From Ramlibacter cellulosilyticus (lineage in GTDB: Bacteria; Pseudomonadota; Gammaproteobacteria; Burkholderiales; Burkholderiaceae_C): DNA of 64,000 nt. The notes below the pieces were generated by a model. That model worked only from the letters and a program-made list of their open reading frames with translations, was not told where the DNA came from and did not search any database. Shown here piece by piece: positions 58,593 through 64,000 of the stretch (position 1 is its first letter; every line of letters starts with the position of its first letter). Made by a program: the position numbers and the translations under genes. The stretch spans positions 557,177-621,176 of the forward strand of contig NZ_JACORT010000002.1 in NCBI RefSeq assembly GCF_014297465.1, in the 5' to 3' direction.

Positions 58593-58928
58593 ATGGCTAC
58601 TGAAACCAAAGCTGTGCTCCGCGGCGTCCGCCTGTCCGTCGACAAGGGCCGCCTCGTGGCCGACCTGATCCGCGGCAAGAAGGTGGACCAGGCCCTCAAC
58701 ATCCTGAACTTCACCCAGAAGAAGGGTGCCGTCATCGTCAAGAAGGTGCTGGAGTCCGCGATCGCGAACGCCGAGCACAACGACGGTGCCGACATCGACG
58801 AGCTGAAGGTCAAGACGATCTACGTGGAACAAGGCACCGTGCTGAAGCGCTTCACCGCGCGCGCCAAGGGCCGCGGCAACCGCATCAGCAAGGGTACGTG
58901 CCACGTGTACGTGACCGTCGGGAACTGA
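58593..58928 (+). CDS. rplV: 50S ribosomal protein L22
   Basis: 111 residues. [26 protein letters not shown] and the tunnel-loop end [20 protein letters not shown]. The macrolide-resistance loop looks wild type. Separated from rpsS by 9 nt. Confidence 0.97.
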   Translation: MATETKAVLRGVRLSVDKGRLVADLIRGKKVDQALNILNFTQKKGAVIVKKVLESAIANAEHNDGADIDELKVKTIYVEQGTVLKRFTARAKGRGNRISKGTCHVYVTVGN

Positions 58929-58936
58929 GGAAGAAC

Positions 58937-59842
58937 ATGGGACAGAAGATCCATCCGACCGGCTTCCGCCTGGCCGTCACCCGCAACTGGAACTCCCGCT
59001 GGTACGCGAACAACCGTGACTTCAGCGACATGCTCGCCGAGGACATCAAGGTCCGCGACTACCTGAAGACCAAGCTGAAGAACGCCGCGGTCTCCCGCGT
59101 GCTGATCGAGCGTCCTGCCAAGAACGCCCGCATCACGATCTACTCCGCCCGTCCGGGCGTGGTGATCGGCAAGAAGGGCGAGGACATCGAGAACCTGAAG
59201 AAGGAACTCGCCACCCGCCTGGGCGTGCCGGTCGCGGTGAACATCGAGGAAGTGCGCAAGCCCGAAGTCGATGCCCAGCTGATCGCCGACTCGATCACCC
59301 AGCAGCTCGAGAAGCGCATCATGTTCCGCCGCGCGATGAAGCGCGCCATGCAGAACGCGATGCGTCTCGGTGCCCAGGGTATCAAGATCATGTCGTCGGG
59401 CCGCCTGAACGGCATCGAGATCGCGCGTACCGAGTGGTACCGCGAAGGCCGCGTGCCGCTCCACACCCTGCGTGCGGACATCGACTACGGCTTCTCCGAA
59501 GCCAAGACCACCTACGGCGTCATCGGCGTCAAGGTGTGGGTGTACAAGGGTGACACGCTGGGTCGCACCGACCTGCCGTCCCTGGACTCCACGCCGCGTC
59601 CCGAAGGCGAAGAGCGCCGTGGCCCGCGCGGCCCGCGCCGTGACGGCGACCGCCGTGGCGGCCCTGGCGGCGGCCGTGGCGGCCCCGGTGGCGGCCGTGG
59701 CGGCCCCCGCCGCGACGCCGGTGCGACGAACGTCGCCCCTGCCGAAGGCAGCGACAAGCCCGCTGAAGCAACCGCAGGCGCGGAAGCGCCGAAATCTACC
59801 GTTAAGCGCGTGGCTCGTCCCGCGCCGGCCAGCAAGAGCTGA
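58937..59842 (+). CDS. rpsC: 30S ribosomal protein S3 with extended Arg/Gly-rich tail
   Basis: 301 residues against 233 in E. coli. The core carries [12 protein letters not shown], the KH motif [18 protein letters not shown] and ERRG-type mRNA-entry-site basics. Beyond about residue 215 a non-canonical tail of ~85 residues is rich in Arg-Gly-Pro (tandem GGPGGGRG copies around 59660-59715), then Ala/Pro/Lys. ATG 58937 was chosen for the conserved start and the preceding GAGGAAG; an earlier ATG at 58898 would overlap rplV. Confidence 0.97.
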   Translation: MGQKIHPTGFRLAVTRNWNSRWYANNRDFSDMLAEDIKVRDYLKTKLKNAAVSRVLIERPAKNARITIYSARPGVVIGKKGEDIENLKKELATRLGVPVAVNIEEVRKPEVDAQLIADSITQQLEKRIMFRRAMKRAMQNAMRLGAQGIKIMSSGRLNGIEIARTEWYREGRVPLHTLRADIDYGFSEAKTTYGVIGVKVWVYKGDTLGRTDLPSLDSTPRPEGEERRGPRGPRRDGDRRGGPGGGRGGPGGGRGGPRRDAGATNVAPAEGSDKPAEATAGAEAPKSTVKRVARPAPASKS

Positions 59843-59864
59843 TCCGACGGTAAAGGAGAGATAA

Positions 59865-60281
59865 ATGCTGCAACCCGCTCGCCGCAAATACCGCAAAGAG
59901 CAAAAAGGCCGCAACACCGGCGTCGCGACCACGGGCAACTCCGTGGCCTTCGGCGATTTCGGCCTGAAGTGCACCGACCGTGGCCGCCTGACGGCCCGCC
60001 AGATCGAGGCCGCGCGTCGCGCGATCTCCCGTCACGTCAAGCGTGGCGGCCGCATCTGGATCCGCGTGTTCCCCGACAAGCCGATCTCCCAGAAGCCCGC
60101 CGAGGTGCGCATGGGTAACGGCAAGGGCAACCCGGAGTACTACGTGGCTGAAATCCAGCCGGGCAAGGTGGTGTTCGAGATCGTCGGCGTGCCCGAGGAA
60201 CTCGCGCGCGAAGCGTTCAAGCTGGCTGCCGCCAAGCTGCCGCTGCGCACCACGTTCGTTTCCCGCATGATCGGCCAGTAA
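59865..60281 (+). CDS. rplP: 50S ribosomal protein L16
   Basis: 138 residues, [17 protein letters not shown] through SRMIGQ. It holds the Arg hydroxylation-site region ([22 protein letters not shown]) used by the YcfD oxygenase in other bacteria. A-site-facing large-subunit protein. AAGGAGAG precedes the start. Confidence 0.98.
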   Translation: MLQPARRKYRKEQKGRNTGVATTGNSVAFGDFGLKCTDRGRLTARQIEAARRAISRHVKRGGRIWIRVFPDKPISQKPAEVRMGNGKGNPEYYVAEIQPGKVVFEIVGVPEELAREAFKLAAAKLPLRTTFVSRMIGQ

Positions 60282-60295
60282 GAGGAGCAGAGAAC

Positions 60296-60499
60296 ATGAC
60301 GAAAGCCAAGGATCTCCGTTCCAAGGACGCCGCCGGCGTGGAAGCCGAAGTGAAGAGCCTGCAGAAGGCCCATTTCGGCCTGCGCATGCAGAAGGCCACG
60401 CAACAACTCAACAACACGGCCACGCTGCGTTCCACGCGTCGTGACATCGCTCGCGCCAAGACCATCCTGGCGCAGAAGCGTGCCGAATCCGCCAAGTAA
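60296..60499 (+). CDS. rpmC: 50S ribosomal protein L29
   Basis: 67 residues; [37 protein letters not shown] is the L29 helical hairpin. Located next to L23 at the tunnel exit. Gap to rplP 14 nt. Confidence 0.97.
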   Translation: MTKAKDLRSKDAAGVEAEVKSLQKAHFGLRMQKATQQLNNTATLRSTRRDIARAKTILAQKRAESAK

Positions 60500-60511
60500 T
60501 CAGGAGTGAAC

Positions 60512-60781
60512 ATGACGGAAGCCAAGACCTCCCTCAAGCGCACCCTGATCGGCAAGGTCGTCAGCGACAAGCGCGCCAAGACCGTGACCGTGCTGGTGGA
60601 GCGCCGCGTGAAGCACGAGCTTTACGGCAAGATCGTGATGAAGTCGAGCAAGTACCACGCCCATGACGAAAAGGGCGAGTACCACACCGGCGACGTCATC
60701 GAGATCACGGAAAGCAAGCCGATCTCCAAGACCAAGAACTGGGTCGCGACCCGCCTGGTCGAGAAGGCCTCCGAGGTCTAA
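60512..60781 (+). CDS. rpsQ: 30S ribosomal protein S17
   Basis: 89 residues from ATG 60512, fixed by AGGAGTG 6 nt upstream; the in-frame GTG 60506 would overlap that site. [36 protein letters not shown] and a C-terminal [13 protein letters not shown] are diagnostic. Last gene of this transcript. Confidence 0.97.
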   Translation: MTEAKTSLKRTLIGKVVSDKRAKTVTVLVERRVKHELYGKIVMKSSKYHAHDEKGEYHTGDVIEITESKPISKTKNWVATRLVEKASEV

Positions 60782-60804
60782 GACGCCCCGGCTGCAAGCC
60801 ACGC

Positions 60805-60834
60805 AAAAACGGCCCACAATCGTGGGCCGTTTTT
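60805..60834 (+). terminator. Rho-independent terminator after rpsQ
   Basis: Perfect 13-bp stem (60805-60817 with 60822-60834), 4-nt loop, followed by CTTTTC; A5/T5 runs form the base of the stem. It ends the S10 transcript 24 nt after the S17 stop, and could act from both directions. Confidence 0.92.
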
Positions 60835-60862
60835 CTTTTCCCCCAACGAACGAGGAGCTCCC

Positions 60863-61369
60863 ATGATCAAAGTCGGCGACACGCTGCCCGATGTCACCCT
60901 GATGGAATATTCGGAAGTCGAGGGCAACGGCTGCAGCATCGGCCCGAACCCCGTGAAGGTGAGCGAAGCCGCGAAGGGCAAGACCATCGCCCTGTTCGCG
61001 CTGCCCGGCGCGTTCACGCCCACCTGCTCCGCCAAGCACGTCCCCGGCTACGTCGAGAAGTTCAACGATCTGAAGGCCAGCGGCGTCGACGAGATCTGGT
61101 GCGTGAGCGTCAACGACGCGTTCGTGATGGGTGCCTGGGCGCGCGACCAGAAGACCGCGGGCAAGGTGCGCATGCTGGCCGACGGCAGCGGCGACTTCGC
61201 CAAGGCCACCGGCCTGACGCTGGACCTCACCGCGCGCGGCATGGGCGTGCGCAGCAACCGCTACTCGATGCTGGTCAAGGACGGCAAGGTCGCCTCGCTG
61301 AACGTCGAGGCGCCGGGCAAGTTCGAAGTCAGCGACGCGCAGACGCTGCTGGCGCAGGCGAAGGGCTGA
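60863..61369 (+). CDS. Peroxiredoxin (Prx5-type)
   Basis: 168 residues. LFALPGAFTPTCSAKHVPGYV holds the peroxidatic Cys 55 in the Prx5/AhpE-like PxxxTxxC pattern; further cysteines lie at 24 and 80. Prx5-type enzymes reduce hydroperoxides with glutaredoxin or thioredoxin. GAGGAG precedes ATG 60863. It stands alone behind the ribosomal terminator, where rplN of the spc operon would be expected in many bacteria. Confidence 0.94.
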   Translation: MIKVGDTLPDVTLMEYSEVEGNGCSIGPNPVKVSEAAKGKTIALFALPGAFTPTCSAKHVPGYVEKFNDLKASGVDEIWCVSVNDAFVMGAWARDQKTAGKVRMLADGSGDFAKATGLTLDLTARGMGVRSNRYSMLVKDGKVASLNVEAPGKFEVSDAQTLLAQAKG

Positions 61370-61379
61370 ACGGTTTTGT

Positions 61380-61474
61380 TCCCTCCCCTCCGGGGGAGGG
61401 CTAGGGTGGGGGCACGCGGCGCGTGTGCGGAGGCCGGAGCGCCCCCACCCCAACCCTCCCCCAGAGGGGGAGGG
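61380..61474. repeat. Compound inverted repeat (GGGGGAGGG type) behind the peroxiredoxin gene
   Basis: Left arm about 61380-61413, right arm about 61441-61474, nearly reverse complementary (CCCTCCCC...GGGGGAGGG...GGGTGGGGGC), around a GC-rich centre. Each arm also folds on itself. The same CCCTCCCCC/GGGGGAGGG family is frequent between genes in Comamonadaceae. It may serve as a bidirectional terminator for the convergent peroxiredoxin and GNAT genes. Confidence 0.8.
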
Positions 61475-61486
61475 GGTGAAACCAAC

Positions 61487-62020
61487 CTACAGTCTGCTGC
61501 TGAGAGGCGCCGGCCCGCTGTGCCACAGGTCCGCCTTGAGGTAGTGCGCCCCCGGGATCGGGTTGTGGTAGTAGGGCGGGATGTCCTCGAACCCGAGGTC
61601 TTCGTACAGCGCGCGGGCGGCTTCCATGTCGTCCAGCGTGTCCAGCAGCACGCAGTCGTAGCCGGCGCGGCGGGCGGCGTCCAGCGTCGCCTCCGCGAGC
61701 TGGCGGCCGAGGCCGAAGCCGCGGAAGGCCTTGCGCACGTACAGGCGCTTCATCTCGCTCGCGTTCGGGTAGTCGGTGCCTTCGAGGGGCCGCAGCGCGC
61801 AGCATCCGGCCAGTTCGCCGTCGACGCGCGCCAGGAACAGGGCGCCGCCGGGCGCGGCGTACTCGCCGGGCAGGGAGGCCAGCTCCTCCTCGAAGTTCTG
61901 GAAGCAGAGATCGACGCCGAGGCCTTCGGCGTACTCCCGGAAGATGGCGCGCACGTCGTCCATGTCGGGCGCGCTCCGGGGAGAGCTGAGTTCGATCAGC
62001 GGCAACGGGGCAGTGTCCAA
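61487..62020 (-). CDS. GNAT family N-acetyltransferase
   Basis: 177 residues. MKRLYVRKAFRGFGLGRQLAEATLDAARRAG is the acetyl-CoA-binding V-x-x-x-x-RGxGxG motif; the C-terminal LDTLDDMEAARALYEDLGFEDIPPYYHNPIPGAHYLKADL is the matching GNAT C-arm. Substrate unknown. TTG 62020 is used as start because the fold's first strand (LPLIELSS) precedes the internal ATG at 61963, which has a better GGAG site; no in-frame ATG occurs before the upstream stop. Confidence 0.88.
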   Translation of the reverse strand: MDTAPLPLIELSSPRSAPDMDDVRAIFREYAEGLGVDLCFQNFEEELASLPGEYAAPGGALFLARVDGELAGCCALRPLEGTDYPNASEMKRLYVRKAFRGFGLGRQLAEATLDAARRAGYDCVLLDTLDDMEAARALYEDLGFEDIPPYYHNPIPGAHYLKADLWHSGPAPLSSRL

Positions 62021-62074
62021 GGTCCGGGATGCGAGTCCATGGACAGCGGATCTTAGCGCGACCGCACGGCCGAG

Positions 62075-62767
62075 CTAGTTGAAGCCGCCGGAGCTCCCGC
62101 CGCCGGCCCCCAGGCTGGCGATCCAGGCGACGACGCCCGCGCACACGGCCAGCACCACCAGGGCGACGACGCGCGACGCGGTGTCGTCACGCGAAGGCTC
62201 CGCCGGCGCGGCGAGGTCCTTGTCGCCGACCACCATGGGGCGCACCAGGTTCTCGCGCTTCTTCTTCAGGTAGTACACGATGGCCGCGACGTGCAGCACC
62301 ACGAGGCCGACGATCAGCCACTGCCCCACGGACTTGTGGTACCAGGTCGCCGCCAGGCCGGTGCTGCCCTGGACGAAGCGGTTCAGCGGCCCGGTGAACG
62401 CGATCTCGTCGTCGGCGAACAGGCCGGTGCCCACCTGCGCGAGCAGCACCAGCAGCATCGCGAACACCGAGCCCGCGCCCAGCGGGTTGTGCCCCACCAG
62501 GTGGTCCGGGTGGGCGCGGCCGCCGACGTACGCCAGCACGGACGAAGGCGCGTAGAGGAAGCTCCGGAAGCGGGACCAGCGCCCGCCGATGAAGCCCCAC
62601 ACGAGCCGGAACAGCAACAACGTGAGCACCGCATAGCCGAAGCGGGCATGCCACTGCATCGCATCGCCGCCGACGTACCCGGTGATCACGAGAAGCACCA
62701 CGCAGGCGACGAGCGCCCAGTGGAACAGGCGGGTGGGGAGGTCCCAGACTCGGACACGATGCGGCAT
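62075..62767 (-). CDS. Cytochrome b561-type diheme membrane protein
   Basis: 230 residues, about four to five TM helices. It begins VRVWDLPTRLFHWALVACVVLLVITG, the classical bacterial b561 N terminus. Candidate heme ligands are His 16 (LFHW), the QWHARFGY His, and the His pair in WYHKSVGQ and GLVVLHVAAIVYYLKKKRENLVRPMV. The C-terminal extra helix and GGGSSGGFN tail are poorly conserved. It is transcribed divergently, 89 bp from two soluble cytochromes c', probably their membrane electron partner. Confidence 0.92.
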   Translation of the reverse strand: MPHRVRVWDLPTRLFHWALVACVVLLVITGYVGGDAMQWHARFGYAVLTLLLFRLVWGFIGGRWSRFRSFLYAPSSVLAYVGGRAHPDHLVGHNPLGAGSVFAMLLVLLAQVGTGLFADDEIAFTGPLNRFVQGSTGLAATWYHKSVGQWLIVGLVVLHVAAIVYYLKKKRENLVRPMVVGDKDLAAPAEPSRDDTASRVVALVVLAVCAGVVAWIASLGAGGGSSGGFN

Positions 62768-62856
62768 CGGCTACCCATGTTCTTGTTGACGGTACATTCC
62801 GGGGCGGCGACGCCGGGCCCGGCAGCCGCCACTTTAACCACGGAGAACGATTTCCC

Positions 62857-63312
62857 ATGCAGTTTGCCGCGACCCTCGCGCTCGCCACCGCCGGCCTCTT
62901 CCTCGCGACCGGTGCATCCGCCCAGAGCTTCCAGAAGCCGGAAGACGCCATCAAGTACCGCCGCGCCGGCTTCACGGTCCTGGCCAGCCACTTCGGCGCC
63001 CTCGGCGCGATGGCGAATGGCCGTGCCCCGTTCGATGCGGCCGCCGCCGCGCGCCACGCCGACGTGATCTCGCTGGTGTCGCACCTGCCCTTCGCCGGTT
63101 TCGTTCCGGGTAGCGACAAGGGCGAGACGCGCGCGGACCCGCAGGTCTGGACCGAGCAGGCCAAGTTCAAGGCCGGCGCGGAGAAGATGCAGGACGCCGT
63201 CGGCAAGCTGGCCGTCGCCGCGAAGGGTGGCAACCTGGACGCCATGAAGGCCGCCTTCGGCCCCGCGGCCCAGACCTGCAAGGCCTGCCACGACGCCTAT
63301 CGCAAGGACTGA
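62857..63312 (+). CDS. Periplasmic cytochrome c' family protein (copy 1)
   Basis: 151 residues. Signal peptide 1-22 with an ASA-Q cleavage site. A four-helix-bundle cytochrome c' pattern (FQKPEDAIKYRRAGFTVLASHFGALGAM) ends with the heme motif CKACH (Cys 141, Cys 144, His 145), where c'-type proteins bind heme near the C terminus. GGAGAA precedes the start. It is an electron carrier or NO/radical-binding protein. Confidence 0.95.
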   Translation: MQFAATLALATAGLFLATGASAQSFQKPEDAIKYRRAGFTVLASHFGALGAMANGRAPFDAAAAARHADVISLVSHLPFAGFVPGSDKGETRADPQVWTEQAKFKAGAEKMQDAVGKLAVAAKGGNLDAMKAAFGPAAQTCKACHDAYRKD

Positions 63313-63402
63313 CGCGGATTTTTTCCGCGGGTGGAGGGAATGGCGGACGGGCGCGCAGCGTTCATGTTTTCGCCACCTTCCAACCCACGGAGAAGATTGC
63401 CC

Positions 63403-63858
63403 ATGAGATTCCCCGCGACCCTTGCCGCCGCCACCGCCGCCCTCGTGCTGGCCACCGGCGCGTCCGCCCAGAACTTCCAGAAGCCCGAGGACGCGATCAA
63501 GTACCGGCGCAGCGCCATGACCGTGATGGCCGCGCATTTCGGCGTGCTGGGCGCGATGGCCAACGGCCGCGTGCCGTTCGATGCGGCGGCCGCGTCCCGC
63601 AGCGCCGACGTCATCGCGCTGGTGTCCCACCTGCCGGCCGCCGGCTTCGTGCCGGGCACCGACAAGGGCGAGACGCGGGCGAAGCCGGAGATCTGGACCG
63701 AGAACGCGAAGTTCAAGGGCAACTACGACAAGATGGTCGACGCGGTGGGCAAGCTGTCCGTCGCCGCCAAGACAGGCAACCTGGACACGATGAAGGCCGC
63801 CTTCGGGCCCGCCGCGAACACGTGCAAGGCCTGCCACGACGATTTCCGGAAAGAGTAG
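63403..63858 (+). CDS. Periplasmic cytochrome c' family protein (copy 2)
   Basis: 151 residues from ATG 63403, aligning without gaps to copy 1 (for example FQKPEDAIKYRR and KAAFGPAA-TCKACHD are shared). The signal peptide and CKACH (141-145) are intact. The upstream ribosome-binding site and leader (CCACGGAGAA) are also shared, so the duplicated segment included the translation-start region. An upstream in-frame ATG at 63331 gives a non-secretory extension and is rejected. Confidence 0.95.
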   Translation: MRFPATLAAATAALVLATGASAQNFQKPEDAIKYRRSAMTVMAAHFGVLGAMANGRVPFDAAAASRSADVIALVSHLPAAGFVPGTDKGETRAKPEIWTENAKFKGNYDKMVDAVGKLSVAAKTGNLDTMKAAFGPAANTCKACHDDFRKE

Positions 63859-63861
63859 CCT

Positions 63862-63890
63862 TCCGTCATCCCCGCGGAGGCGGGGGGCGG
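63862..63890. repeat. Palindromic intergenic repeat next to the IS30 end
   Basis: CGTCATCCCCGCGG-AGG-CGGGG repeats the CATCCC(C/G)GCGG core seen before rpsL (50341-50360). It sits between the copy-2 cytochrome stop and the transposase stop, i.e. at the expected IS boundary. Confidence 0.6.
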
Positions 63891-63892
63891 TC

Positions 63893-64000
63893 TCAAGGGA
63901 TCAATGCAACGCTGGCAGCCAGTCTTTCGACTGGCTTCTCAAATCCCAAAGTCTCTCTGGGACGGGTATTTAGCTTCCTTGCGATTTCGTCGAGCTGCTC
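63893..64000 (-). CDS. IS30-family transposase, C-terminal 35 residues (cut by window edge)
   Basis: The minus strand, read from base 64000, translates as EQLDEIARKLNTRPRETLGF and continues FEKPVERLAASVALIP to the stop at 63893-63895. 'LN-x-RPR-x-TLGF-x-x-P' is the signature C terminus of IS30-family DDE transposases. Its start and the IS left end lie beyond the window. It is too short to be called by ordinary ORF finders. The IS end would fall between the stop and the palindromic repeat at about 63864-63890. Confidence 0.88.
   Translation of the reverse strand, partial: EQLDEIARKLNTRPRETLGFEKPVERLAASVALIP

Overview
This 64-kb window is high-GC chromosomal DNA from a betaproteobacterium, most likely Burkholderiales/Comamonadaceae (a Ramlibacter- or Variovorax-like organism). 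The evidence is the str/S10 ribosomal gene order, a HemB whose metal site lacks cysteines, HemJ in place of HemG or HemY, and several dispersed palindromic repeats of the kind seen in that family. No species name can be given from sequence alone.

Layout. (1) Positions 1-27800 (+) hold one giant gene whose 5' end lies outside the window. It encodes more than 9,260 residues: about 14 CARDB units, PPC-like and IPT folds, propellers, putative-Ig repeats, a dockerin-like EF-hand, a central Hint (autoprocessing) domain, a metzincin-like zinc protease, 15 + 2 cadherin-like VNDAP repeats and a DUF4114. (2) Converging on it from the minus strand, across a 10-bp-stem hairpin, is a tight three-gene operon (33934 to 27831): a GAF-HlyD adaptor, a PqqD-like/M50 protease/HlyD fusion, and a short SecA-like ATPase without the C-terminal SecA domains. 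An AsmA-like DUF748 gene lies just upstream. My main proposal is that giant protein plus operon form a dedicated, non-canonical secretion and surface-display system. (3) 37535-42414 carries housekeeping metabolism: MarC, MaoC-like, SDR, dienelactone hydrolase, amidohydrolase, GST and DUF72. (4) 42411-45106 holds a DUF1003 protein, CorA and HemB. Next come a strong promoter and terminator bracketing a probable ~100-nt small RNA, then HemJ, a VanZ-like protein, a [2Fe-2S] ferredoxin-like protein, a hydrolase and two tandem PBP5-type DD-carboxypeptidases.

(5) 50596-60781 is the str and S10 ribosomal region: rpsL-rpsG-fusA-tuf-rpsJ, then a terminator, a 31-bp perfect inverted repeat and a new promoter, then rplC-rplD-rplW-rplB-rpsS-rplV-rpsC-rplP-rpmC-rpsQ, closed by a strong intrinsic terminator. 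The spc operon does not follow. (6) 60863-64000 has a Prx5-type peroxiredoxin, a GNAT acetyltransferase, a cytochrome b561 divergent from two tandem cytochrome c'-type genes, and the 3' end of an IS30-family transposase that runs off the window.

How it fits together: the ribosomal, heme and cell-wall genes are core chromosome. The giant surface protein and its convergent operon are the accessory part and hold most of the novelty. No tRNA, rRNA, CRISPR array or prophage was found.
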